NCBI GenBank assembly: GCA_016791105.1
Contig: JAEUNM010000034.1
Span: 1 to 43,055 of the forward strand
Length of the DNA stretch: 43,055 nt
Source of the DNA: Rhodocyclaceae bacterium
Lineage (GTDB): Bacteria > Pseudomonadota > Gammaproteobacteria > Burkholderiales > Rhodocyclaceae
Reading direction: 5' to 3'
Below, piece by piece: positions 1 to 9,216 of the stretch. A program made the translations under genes and the position numbers. Under the pieces are notes generated by a model. That model saw only the letters and a list, made by a program, of their open reading frames with translations, ran no database searches and was not told the DNA's origin. Within the stretch, counting starts at the first letter, position 1, and each line of letters starts with the position of its first letter.

Positions 1-1469
<1,469 letters not shown>

Positions 1470-1528
1470 CGGCTTTGCGGCCGGAAACGGCCGCAAAGTT
1501 CTGATCCCAATATCTGGAGAGAGATCAA

Positions 1529-1954
1529 ATGGCAATGACCGTACATGTCGATATCGTCAGCGCGGAAGAGCAAATTTTTTCCGGCCTCGCGGAGTTCGTC
1601 GTGCTGCCGGGCGAGTCGGGCGAACTGGGCATTTTGCCCGGCCACACCCCGCTGCTCACGCGCATCCGCCCCGGCGCGGTACGCGTAAAGCCGCAAAACG
1701 AAGCCCAGGAAGAACTGGTATTCGTGGCCGGCGGCCTGCTGGAAGTGCAACCCAGCCTCGTCACCGTGCTGGCCGATACGGCCATACGCGGCAAGGACCT
1801 GGACGAAGCAAAAGCAATGGAAGCCAAGAAAAAGGCGGAAGAGGCGCTGACGAACAAATCGGCCAGCATCGATTACGCCAAGGCGCAAGCCGAATTGGCG
1901 GAAGCCATCGCACAACTGGCGGCAATTCAGAAGCTGCGCAAGCGCGGCCACTGA
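1529..1954 (+). CDS. atpC: F1Fo ATP synthase subunit epsilon
   Basis: Epsilon subunit of the F1 stalk, which couples rotation and can inhibit ATP hydrolysis. The 141-aa length is typical. The N-terminal beta-sandwich is recognisable from the [22 protein letters not shown] region (about residues 22-43). The C-terminal third, rich in Ala, Lys and Glu, is the expected helical hairpin. GGAGAGAG at about 1516-1523 sits at good distance from ATG 1529. It is the last gene of the operon and is followed directly by a strong terminator. Confidence 0.96.
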   Translation: MAMTVHVDIVSAEEQIFSGLAEFVVLPGESGELGILPGHTPLLTRIRPGAVRVKPQNEAQEELVFVAGGLLEVQPSLVTVLADTAIRGKDLDEAKAMEAKKKAEEALTNKSASIDYAKAQAELAEAIAQLAAIQKLRKRGH

Positions 1955-1970
1955 GGCGCGCCTGGCGCGT

Positions 1971-2006
1971 AAATGAAAAGGCGGCTTCGGCCGCCTTTTC
2001 ATTTTT
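1971..2006 (+). terminator. Rho-independent terminator of the atp operon
   Basis: A perfect 15-bp stem, arms 1971-1985 and 1990-2004, encloses a TTCG tetraloop (1986-1989). The A/T-rich outer stem leads into TTCTTCTTG. It begins 17 nt after the atpC stop. Confidence 0.93.
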
Positions 2007-2785
2007 CTTCTTGCCCAAGTTGGACGGGTTTTCAGGGCGCGGTGAAGTTGTGATATCGAGCGCAGCCTATCGATGAAATGGCCGCCAAATAATGCCCCCG
2101 CGAGCGAGACCGTGCTCAACCGCGTTAGTCGCCCCCCCCTATCATCCCAATCCGTGGGGGAAAGGCGCTCCATCCGGGTGGAGTGACAATTGCGTTACTC
2201 GCTGCAGTTCTTTCTAAAACTCGGCGTTGAATGCAAACGGCCGCTGCGCACGGGCGACTAAACGCCGTTCATTAATTATTTTAGGGTTGCGTCGTTAGGT
2301 TATCCGTCAATGGGGTTGCCTGATGCCGGGGAGCGTGACGTGTCGCGCACAGGCTTTGTTCGTCCCCTCCCGCTGCGTCGGGCCCGTCGCCGCATGGGGC
2401 ACCCATTGCCAAGCGCGAACGGATTTCCATCGGATGCGGAGAAATTGCTGGGCCTATGTTCCCGCTGTCCTTGATTTAGTTCCGGATGTTGGCTCCCCGC
2501 AGGGCGCTGGTGGCGCTCGGCTTGATGGAGGCGGTTGGCGTTCGCCGGATAGAGACGATGCGACGGATTCAAACGGTCCTTCAAGCAGCGTTGTCACACC
2601 ACAGACAGTCCCCAGCCAGTCGATAGGTTAGGGGTTCCCACGCTCCGGGCTACTGCGTTGGAAGTTTTTGTGCGGGTTGGAGAAAAACGGCCAATACAAC
2701 GGGCGCTGGCCCGCAGGGGCTAGCTCCCTGGCAGGGACGCGCCCCTGCGGGTTTGTTCCCGGCGGGGTGGCCGCGGAATGGCTAC
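2007..2785. other. Non-coding interval of about 780 bp with several inverted repeats
   Basis: I find no convincing gene here: the ORFs of about 100 codons on either strand have no recognisable domain and no good ribosome site. Visible structures are C5 (2135-2139) facing G5 (2156-2160), a small hairpin CTCCA/TGGAG (2168-2172 and 2179-2183), and the larger inverted repeat at 2710-2751 listed separately. The C-run/G-run pair followed by GGCGC looks like a regulator site or promoter-proximal element, but no gene downstream accounts for it. Confidence 0.5.
2710..2751 (+). repeat. Nested inverted repeat, terminator-like
   Basis: An 11-bp perfect repeat, CCCGCAGGGGC (2710-2720) against GCCCCTGCGGG (2741-2751), encloses a second small hairpin TCCCT/AGGGA (2725-2729 and 2733-2737). 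GTTTGTT follows on the plus strand. It lies downstream of the minus-strand tautomerase gene, so its T-rich side points the wrong way for that gene. It may be an orphan terminator or a dispersed repeat. Confidence 0.55.
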
Positions 2786-3175
2786 TTACAATTCGCCGGT
2801 CAGAAATTGTGCACGGCCGCGCCCGAATGACCAGTCGGCATCGGTATTCTCGACCAGAGACACGATGAGGTCGTTGGGCGACAGGCCGCACTGGGCTTCC
2901 AGCTTTTCCACCAACAAGCGGTAGAAGGCGACTTTCATTTCTTTTGCCCGAGGTCGCGACACCACGGTGAGCAGCACTACCTTGGCCGAGCGCGGGTAGC
3001 CCAGCCCGGTATCTTCCAGCAGCAGTTCCCCTGGACGGTGCTGCGTGACGCACTGGTAGCGGTCACTATTCGGTACGCGGAACGCTTCGACCATCGCTTC
3101 GTGTGCGGCGTCGAGCAGGGCGCGCACTTCGGTATCGCTGCGGCCTTCGATAATGTCGAACTTGAGCAAGGGCAT
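2786..3175 (-). CDS. Tautomerase family protein
   Basis: Small enzyme of the tautomerase superfamily, in which the N-terminal proline exposed after Met removal acts as catalytic base. The protein is 129 aa and begins MPLLKFDIIEGRSD, so Pro2 is present. RYQCVTQHRP, VSRPRAKEMKVAFY and the C-terminal WSFGRGRAQFLTGEL fit the roughly 130-aa Tautomerase_2-like group. An ATG 17 codons upstream exists, but the start at 3175 is preceded by a perfect AGGAGG (3180-3185 on the plus strand, read in reverse) and restores the N-terminal Pro. It is monocistronic. The physiological substrate cannot be deduced. Confidence 0.85.
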   Translation of the reverse strand: MPLLKFDIIEGRSDTEVRALLDAAHEAMVEAFRVPNSDRYQCVTQHRPGELLLEDTGLGYPRSAKVVLLTVVSRPRAKEMKVAFYRLLVEKLEAQCGLSPNDLIVSLVENTDADWSFGRGRAQFLTGEL

Positions 3176-3440
3176 GATTCCTCCTGTTGGTTTGCCTTTG
3201 GTTTTAAGCGGGACGCGGCAGCGCATGGCGCGTGCTCTCGGTGTTCGTTCAATTTAGCCGATGTTTGGCGGTGGCGGGCAGTCGCCCATGCGCGGTTTCG
3301 GCTGCAGGGTAGGGACGAGACGCACCGCACTGCGCGTCCGGCTCACCCGGTTCGGGGCCTCGCGTACAGGGCAAAGAAGGCGGATGTCAGGCCGATAGGG
3401 TAATCTCGGCACCCCGGCTAAATTTTCGAGACACCACCCT

Positions 3441-3854
3441 ATGATGCGCCATGCCTTCATTCTTGCCTTATCCGTTCTCAGCCTGCATTCGTTTGCCGCC
3501 GGTGCCCCGGCCGGCGCGGAAGAGAAGACTGCCTCAGGGCTAATCTACAAATCCCTCAAGGACGGCTCGGGCGCCAGCCCCAGGGCAACCGACATCGTGA
3601 AAGTGCACTATCGCGGCACGCTCACCAATGGTACGGAATTCGACAGTTCCTACTCGCGTGGTGAACCGGCCGAATTCCCGCTCAACCGGGTAATCCCCTG
3701 CTGGACCGAAGGTGTTGCGAAAATGAAGGTGGGAGGCAAGGCGCAACTGACCTGCCCGCCCGAAATTGCCTATGGCAGCCGCGCCGTGGGTGGCGTAATC
3801 CCGCCCAACTCGACACTCGTGTTCGTGGTGGAACTGCTGGAAATACGCAAGTAA
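3441..3854 (+). CDS. Exported FKBP-type peptidyl-prolyl cis-trans isomerase
   Basis: Accelerates cis-trans isomerisation of prolyl bonds, probably in the periplasm. The 137-aa protein has an N-terminal signal peptide (MMRHAFILALSVLSLHSFAAG, cut near residue 22-26) and a single FKBP domain from about residue 45. Typical landmarks are VHYRGTLTNGTEFDSSY, the core Trp in CWTEGV, EIAYGS and IPPNSTLVFVVELL. There are two tandem ATGs (3441 and 3444) and either could be used. No strong ribosome site is visible. The gene stands alone. Confidence 0.9.
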   Translation: MMRHAFILALSVLSLHSFAAGAPAGAEEKTASGLIYKSLKDGSGASPRATDIVKVHYRGTLTNGTEFDSSYSRGEPAEFPLNRVIPCWTEGVAKMKVGGKAQLTCPPEIAYGSRAVGGVIPPNSTLVFVVELLEIRK

Positions 3855-4345
3855 GCAAAGCGGGCGCGGCATTGCGGCACGGCTGGCCTGCGGATAGCGG
3901 AATTTTCCATCGCCCGCCGAGGCGAGCGTGTAAGGGCCTGAACGTCAGGGACCGCCATCGTGGGTGCCTGCATCGATGGAGAAAAGCCGGGCCACCACCA
4001 CCGCAACGCCGCGCCCCGACACACACAAATTGCGCATCCCTCGCGCTCGCGACGCAGCCTTGTCGTCCGCGCCGCAGCGCGGGCTGGCGGGACGCGCCGG
4101 ACGCATCTTGGAGGCAGCGCGCCGGGCGCCCGACGCGCACTGCCGCATGCTCAAGGCTGGAGCCCGGTGAAAATGGCACGTGCCGGCTGTGTGATCGGCG
4201 TCTTTTCGAGCACAAGCTCCATTCAATGCGCCGGGTACGCCCCATGCCACCCGAGTGTCGTAACGCAAGCCCTTAATCCGCAGATCGGGCCGCAGGGGTA
4301 GATTTACGGCCCGTCTCCCGCAACCAGGCGCACAGCCAGCTCGGC
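3855..4345. other. Non-coding interval of about 490 bp
   Basis: Separates the plus-strand isomerase from the minus-strand gene ending at 4346. Several overlapping ORFs of 70-190 codons exist on both strands because the DNA is G+C rich, but none has a recognisable domain or plausible start. No terminator with a T-run is evident. Confidence 0.5.
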
Positions 4346-4678
4346 TCAAGCCGCGCAGGCGCTGCGCCAGGCGTTCTCTGCGCCGCCGCCGTAGCGTTCG
4401 TCACGCAGCGTAAATGCGTGCCAGATGCGGTCGCGGAATTCCGCATGCACCAGCACCGGCTTGAAACGGAACCAGGCTTCGTGGTCATAGGCGGCGAGCG
4501 CGGCTTCCCAGTCGCCCAGCATGCCGCCGGCTTTGTGTACGGGTTTGCCCAATAAGGGCGTGACGGTGTGGTCGTCCAGATCGGCCTGGAATTGCCAGTC
4601 GCCGTGGCCGCGCCGGCCGTAAAGCGTCCACATGCCACCTTCGGCTTCGGCTTGCACGATAATTTCTAGTGCGCTCAT
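4346..4678 (-). CDS. Hypothetical protein (110 aa)
   Basis: I do not recognise a named domain. The protein is 110 aa, soluble and acidic to neutral, starts MSALEIIVQAEAEGGMWTLYGR and is rich in Trp and aromatic residues (DWQFQADLDD, WEAALAAYDHEAWFRFKP, RIWHAF). It has no signal peptide or membrane segment. GGAGAG just upstream of the ATG supports the start. It lies upstream of nothing co-directional on its 3' side. The two dehydrogenase genes on its 5' side run in the same direction with a 75-nt gap, so it may be the last gene of their transcript. Confidence 0.7.
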   Translation of the reverse strand: MSALEIIVQAEAEGGMWTLYGRRGHGDWQFQADLDDHTVTPLLGKPVHKAGGMLGDWEAALAAYDHEAWFRFKPVLVHAEFRDRIWHAFTLRDERYGGGAENAWRSACAA

Positions 4679-4753
4679 GGTTCTCTCCTTTTGATTGGCG
4701 GGTCGAACGATGAGTTGGAGGGCCGAAGCCCGGCCGCGTTCCCTGCCGGCAGA

Positions 4754-5632
4754 TCAGGAGCGATCGGCGCGGGTCGCCTCCAGCACCTTGAGCAGACCGC
4801 TGGTATCTTCGCGCCCCAATTTCAGCGCCATGAGCGCATTGAGCTGCTGCTGCACGGCGGCACTGACCGGCACCGGAACCCAGGCTTGCGCCGCGGTATC
4901 GGCGATCAGCGCAAAATCCTTGTGGTGCAGGCGCGCTTCCACGCCGCGCGCGAATTCGCGCGTGGCCATGCGCCCGCCAAATGCGTCGAGCGCACCCGAC
5001 GAGGCCGAACCGGCCAGCATGGCCTCGCGCACGCGCGCGAAATCCACGCCGGCGGCGTGCGCGAGCATGGCCGCTTCGGCGCAGGCCTCGATAGCCGCGA
5101 CCAACACCAATTGATTACACGCCTTGGCGATTTGCCCGCTGCCGGCCGGCCCCATATGCACGATGGTTTTGCCCAGCACATTGAGCAAAGGCCGCACGCG
5201 TTCCAGTACCGCTGCGTCGCCGCCGACCATGATGGATAAAGTTCCGTTGCGGGCGCCTATTTCGCCGCCGGATACCGGCGCGTCCAGCATTTCCACGCCC
5301 AGCCCCTGCGCCTGGGCGGCCAGTTCCTGCGCCCGCCGCGGCGCGATGGTACTCATGTCTATGATCACCAGACCGGCGCGCGCGCCTTCCAGCAAGCCGT
5401 CGTCGCCGCACACCAGATGTTCCACATCAGCGGTGCCGGTGACGGCCAGAAACACCACCTCGCAGCTTGCCGCCAGGTAGGCGGGTGAGGCGCACAGGCG
5501 CACGCCGCGGTTGAGCAGGTGCTTGGCGGTTTCGATGCGGCGCGCATAGACGGCGAGTTTATGGCCGGCTTCGATCAGGCGGTCCACCATGGGGGCGCCC
5601 ATGGCGCCCAATCCCACGAATCCCACTTCCAT
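4754..5632 (-). CDS. NAD(P)-dependent beta-hydroxyacid dehydrogenase, 3-hydroxyisobutyrate dehydrogenase family
   Basis: Oxidises a 3-hydroxyacid, or reduces a semialdehyde such as tartronate semialdehyde, with NAD(P). The 292-aa size is typical. The nucleotide-binding GLGAMGAPM is at residues 8-15, the substrate motif DAPVSGGEIGA at 118-128, and the catalytic Lys170 lies in GSGQIAKACNQ. HHKDFALI marks the C-terminal domain. The open frame extends 70 codons upstream into the preceding gene, but ATG 5632 begins the family-typical MEVGFVGLG. It follows the stop of its paralogue with one nucleotide between (TGA-A-ATG), so the two are co-translated. The exact substrate is not determined by sequence. 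Confidence 0.88.
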   Translation of the reverse strand: MEVGFVGLGAMGAPMVDRLIEAGHKLAVYARRIETAKHLLNRGVRLCASPAYLAASCEVVFLAVTGTADVEHLVCGDDGLLEGARAGLVIIDMSTIAPRRAQELAAQAQGLGVEMLDAPVSGGEIGARNGTLSIMVGGDAAVLERVRPLLNVLGKTIVHMGPAGSGQIAKACNQLVLVAAIEACAEAAMLAHAAGVDFARVREAMLAGSASSGALDAFGGRMATREFARGVEARLHHKDFALIADTAAQAWVPVPVSAAVQQQLNALMALKLGREDTSGLLKVLEATRADRS

Positions 5633-5633
5633 T

Positions 5634-6518
5634 TCATTCGACTCCGGACAGGCGTTCGTACAGCTTGAGCATGGCGACCGAATCTTCTTCGGCCATGCCG
5701 GCCCCCTGCATGGCATTGAACATTTGCGCCACCGCCGCCGCGAGCGGTAGCCCCAGGCCCAGCCGATGCGCTTCTTCCAGCACGATGCGTAAATCTTTCT
5801 GATGCATCCAGGATTTGAAGCCGGGCTTGAAATTGCGCGCAATCATGCGATTGCCGTGGTTATCCAGAATGGCACTGCGCGCCATGCCGCCCATCAGCGC
5901 GGTGCGTACATTGGCCGGATCGACGCCATGCGCGCGCGCGAGGTTGAACGCTTCGGCCACCGCCGCCACGCCGGCCCCGGTCAGGATCTGGTTACAGGCT
6001 TTGGCTACCTGTCCGGCACCGGTTGGCCCGATCAGCGTGACGCTACGGCCCATCGCCTGCAATACCGGCAGCGCCCGTTCGAATTCCGGCTGCGGCCCGC
6101 CCACCATGATGGTGAGCGTGCCGTGAATGGCGCCCGGCTCGCCGCCCGATACCGGCGCATCCAGCATCGTCACACCGGCTTCGGCCAGGCGCGTGGCGAT
6201 GCCGCGCGCAGCCGGTGGGGCGATGGTGCTCATATCGATCAGGATAAGATCGCTGCGGCCCGCCGCTCGGGCACCCGCTGCCACGCCGTCCGGTCCCAGG
6301 GCCACGGCTTCCACGTCGGGCGCGTCGGCCACGATGGTGATCACGATGTCCGCATGGCTTCCCACCAGCGCCGCTGAGGCGTGGATGGTCGCCTTGCCTT
6401 CGAACGGCGCCAGACTTTCCGGCCGTCGCGCGTACAGATGTAGCGCATGTCCTGCGCGGGCAATGTTTTGAGCCATGGGGCGGCCCATGATGCCCAGACC
6501 GATAAAACCGATTTCCAT
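5634..6518 (-). CDS. 2-hydroxy-3-oxopropionate reductase-like dehydrogenase
   Basis: Second member of the beta-hydroxyacid dehydrogenase family, 294 aa, and first gene of the pair. MEIGFIGLGIMGRPM gives the Rossmann glycine motif, DAPVSGGEPGA (120-130) the substrate site, and Lys173 with Asn176 in GAGQVAKACNQ the catalytic pair; the C-terminal MHQKDLRI follows. The sequence looks closer to tartronate semialdehyde reductases (GarR/GlxR) than to 3-hydroxyisobutyrate dehydrogenases, but this is a judgement by eye. The divergent 190-bp gap to ybiB should hold its promoter. No glyoxylate carboligase or hydroxypyruvate isomerase gene is nearby to confirm a glyoxylate role. Confidence 0.86.
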   Translation of the reverse strand: MEIGFIGLGIMGRPMAQNIARAGHALHLYARRPESLAPFEGKATIHASAALVGSHADIVITIVADAPDVEAVALGPDGVAAGARAAGRSDLILIDMSTIAPPAARGIATRLAEAGVTMLDAPVSGGEPGAIHGTLTIMVGGPQPEFERALPVLQAMGRSVTLIGPTGAGQVAKACNQILTGAGVAAVAEAFNLARAHGVDPANVRTALMGGMARSAILDNHGNRMIARNFKPGFKSWMHQKDLRIVLEEAHRLGLGLPLAAAVAQMFNAMQGAGMAEEDSVAMLKLYERLSGVE

Positions 6519-6694
6519 GTTCGCTCCAGTGTTTGCGGGCCCGATGCACGCATAGCCGTCAGGGCCCGCTCATATTTGGGCAAAGATTACACGATGCCCG
6601 CGCGATCCGCCAATTTGCCCCTTCGCGCCGCGGCATGGCGACCCGCGCGACGACGCCTGGCCGTTTCGGCATGGCGCGCTGCAGGTGCACATTC

Positions 6695-6703
6695 TGGGAT
6701 AAT
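6695..6703 (+). promoter_or_regulatory. Extended -10 promoter element placing the start of transcription at the ybiB ATG
   Basis: TGGGATAAT reads as an extended -10 (TG-N-GATAAT; the hexamer 6698-6703 matches TATAAT at 5 of 6). Transcription would start about 6-7 nt later, at 6709-6711, exactly where the ybiB ATG (6710) lies. No Shine-Dalgarno sequence precedes the ATG, and no -35 match is seen 17 bp upstream, which an extended -10 can do without. Confidence 0.5.
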
Positions 6704-6709
6704 CCCCGC

Positions 6710-7678
6710 ATGCACTATCCACCGCTCATCAAGGAAATCGGTCGCGGCGCCAAAGGCGCGCGCTCGCTCAACGAAACTCAGGCCGAGGCCATGTTTGCCG
6801 CCATGCTGGCAGGCAGCGTGCCGGACATGGAACTGGGTGCAATATTGCTCAGCATGCGCATCAAGGGCGAAAGCGACGTCGAAATGCTGGGCTTCAAGCG
6901 CGCGCTGGACGCCGCCGTGGCGCGCGTCGTCCCGCCGGACGGGCCGCGCCTGGTGGCGATTCCCATGTACAACGGCGCGCGCAGGCAGCCCAACCTGATG
7001 CCTTACGTGGCGCGGCGGCTCGCGCAACTGGGTGTGCCGGTGCTCATACACGGGCATTTCGATTTCGATGCCCGCATCGATCCCTTCGCGCTATTGGCTG
7101 CGCTCGAACTGCCCTTGCAGCAGAGCGCCGCTGAAGCCCAAGCGGCCCTGGCCGCGCGCGGGCTGGCCGCGCTGCATGTATCGGCGCTGGCGCCCGGACT
7201 GGCCCGCCTGCTTGCATTGCGCCCGCGCCTGGGCGTGCGCAACAGCGGTCATACGATGGTGAAGCTGCTGGACCCGGCGCCCGGCCGCAGCGTGCGTCTG
7301 GTCGCTGTCACCCACCCGGAATACCTCGAACGCATGCAGTCTTTTCTGGCCGCCGACGGCGGCCGCGCCCTGCTCATGCGCGGCACCGAAGGCGAGTGCT
7401 ACGCCAATCCGCGCCGGCGGCCGCAATTGACGGCTGGCGTGGATGGGCAGATACAGGTGTTGTTCGCAGCCGAAGAAGGCGGCGCACCGCCGCTGCCGGG
7501 CATGCCCGACGATGGCGCCACCGGCCCCAATGCCGAACTGATACGGCAAATGCTGGCAGGCCGCCATGCGGTACCGCAGCCGCTGATCGATCAGATCGCC
7601 TGCTGCCTGTGGCTTTCCGGCCGCTGCGCAAGCCTGAGCGACGCGCTTGCCCTGGCCAGCGCGCCCGCTTCAGCCTGA
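6710..7678 (+). CDS. ybiB: YbiB family nucleic-acid-binding protein (TrpD2-like)
   Basis: A homologue of anthranilate phosphoribosyltransferase (TrpD) that in the E. coli YbiB branch binds nucleic acids instead of making tryptophan precursors. The protein is 322 aa (E. coli about 320). The N-terminal helical domain contains LNETQAEAMFAAMLAGSVPDMELGA and the glycosyltransferase family 3 fold follows (VPVLIHGHFDF, LGVRNSGHTMVKLLDP, GTEGECYANPRRRP). The canonical PRPP-binding glycine loop of TrpD is not intact. ATG 6710 begins MHYPPLIKEIGRG, a family-typical start, although the frame is open 59 codons further upstream. It converges with the TIR-domain gene, leaving a gap of only 10 nt. Confidence 0.85.
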   Translation: MHYPPLIKEIGRGAKGARSLNETQAEAMFAAMLAGSVPDMELGAILLSMRIKGESDVEMLGFKRALDAAVARVVPPDGPRLVAIPMYNGARRQPNLMPYVARRLAQLGVPVLIHGHFDFDARIDPFALLAALELPLQQSAAEAQAALAARGLAALHVSALAPGLARLLALRPRLGVRNSGHTMVKLLDPAPGRSVRLVAVTHPEYLERMQSFLAADGGRALLMRGTEGECYANPRRRPQLTAGVDGQIQVLFAAEEGGAPPLPGMPDDGATGPNAELIRQMLAGRHAVPQPLIDQIACCLWLSGRCASLSDALALASAPASA

Positions 7679-7688
7679 GTCGCCCAAG

Positions 7689-9038
7689 CTAAACCGTGCC
7701 CGGGAGGCTGCCGTGCAGGCCCAGAAAGTTGCGCAGGGCCGGTGTGGAATCGAAGCCATTGCCCAGGCGCAGCAGGCAAGTGCCGGCTTCGGTATGGAAA
7801 ATCACCAGCACCGCGCCCGGCATGCACGCCAGCAGGCGTTCTGCCAGTCCGGTATCGCGCAAAGAAGCGCCGAGTGGATCGGCCAGCGGTATGTAGCACT
7901 TTTGCGCGCCGCCGGCCGCACCGCTGCCAAGCTGCAACGCAAGCTTTTCCAGATCGGCCGCCGAGGGCGCGGCGCGCACGCTGCGTTCCGGCACGAAGTG
8001 CGACCAGATCGCCTGCAGCACGTCATCCAGCGCTTCACGCGTATCCGCGGCGGGCGCATCCAGCGCGGCCGCGCCGGCAAAATGCGCCGCGATGCGCTCG
8101 GCACCAAATTGCGTATCGATCACCAGGGAAAATTCCGTCAGCGGCGCATGCGTGCCGCGCGCGCGCTCTTCCACCCAGTCGCCGCTCATGCCGAACAGGT
8201 AAAGCCAAGCCAGCACCGTGGTGGCGCCCTGCCAGGCGGCTTCGCGCGCTACGCTGTCGGCCACCAGCCGCGCGAGCAGGTTTTCGGTGGCCGGATGCAG
8301 CAGCGTTTTGAGCGAATACGAAAACCCGCTGCGGCACATGAGCACGGGCAGACCTGGCGCGCTGTCGAGGTTATTGAATGCCGCCTCGATTTGCAGTTCA
8401 TCCGCCAGTTCCGGATGTTGCGCCAGCGTAAGTTCCAGTTGCGCCAGGATGGCATCGCGAAATTCGCGTGCCGGGCGCCGCACCGGAATTTCCTTGAGTG
8501 GCTCTGCCTCGCTCAAATGCGACAGCAATTCCGCCGCGTCGGCATCCACGCGCACCGCGGCGGCTTCCGGCACGGCGCGCGGCAAACTGGTGTGATCTGC
8601 CATCCAGCCGCAGAAATGCTGCACGTATTCGAACTGGCGCGCCAGCGGCGCGAGCGCCACGCCATTGCTCTGGGTAAGGCGTGCGCGCAAAACGTCGCGG
8701 CGCGCTTCCCAGTAAATGCGGCGCGCCACCCAGGCCTCGGCACCGGTCAAATCCGTGCCTTCGAGTACCAGCGCGCGCAGCCGCCCATATTCGGCGGCCG
8801 GTAAGGCGTGCAGTTCGGCCAGACAGGGCTCGGATTTGAAAAACGCGTCGCTCAAAATGAGCACGATGCGATCTTCCGGCGCCGCGCCGTCCATAAATTC
8901 CTTAAGCTCGGCGCCGCCCTGGCGCGGATCCGAGTACTCCACGGCACGGCCGCCGGCCGCCCGCAAACCGGCACTCAACTTGCCGGCCAGCGCTGCATCG
9001 GCCAGGGCCGAGCGCGCGTATGAAAGGTAGACGCGCAT
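7689..9038 (-). CDS. TIR-domain protein with unknown C-terminal region
   Basis: The 449-aa protein has an N-terminal TIR domain (about 1-130) with box 1 VYLSYAR at residues 3-9, LILSDAFFKS at 60-69 and CLAEL at 72-76. Glu75 is at the position of the catalytic glutamate of TIR NADases. The remaining 320 residues match no family I know; they are helix-rich and include a Trp-rich stretch TVLAWLYLFGMSGDWVEE. Bacterial TIR proteins commonly hydrolyse NAD in antiphage or stress signalling; activity here is inferred from the motif only. The frame is open 118 codons further upstream, but ATG 9038 starts the TIR fold and has GGGGG about 9 nt upstream. It lies 178 nt downstream of a hybrid kinase in the same direction. 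Confidence 0.78.
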   Translation of the reverse strand: MRVYLSYARSALADAALAGKLSAGLRAAGGRAVEYSDPRQGGAELKEFMDGAAPEDRIVLILSDAFFKSEPCLAELHALPAAEYGRLRALVLEGTDLTGAEAWVARRIYWEARRDVLRARLTQSNGVALAPLARQFEYVQHFCGWMADHTSLPRAVPEAAAVRVDADAAELLSHLSEAEPLKEIPVRRPAREFRDAILAQLELTLAQHPELADELQIEAAFNNLDSAPGLPVLMCRSGFSYSLKTLLHPATENLLARLVADSVAREAAWQGATTVLAWLYLFGMSGDWVEERARGTHAPLTEFSLVIDTQFGAERIAAHFAGAAALDAPAADTREALDDVLQAIWSHFVPERSVRAAPSAADLEKLALQLGSGAAGGAQKCYIPLADPLGASLRDTGLAERLLACMPGAVLVIFHTEAGTCLLRLGNGFDSTPALRNFLGLHGSLPGTV

Positions 9039-9216
9039 ATGCTTTTTCCCCCGCTTATGCTTTTGCCTTGAGCGTGCGCCACGCCTTACCCACTGCCCGG
9101 CCGCCATCATAACAAGCGAAACGAGCGATGCAAACGACGTAACCAGCGCCCGCCTTGAGGATTTACGCGGCCCGGGAGGGTGCTGCAGGGGGGGTCGATG
9201 GGGTAGTGCGGGGGGG

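Noticed and set aside
2323..2631. 102-codon ORF after the atp operon
   Set aside because: No ribosome site, no domain and biased composition; region looks non-coding.
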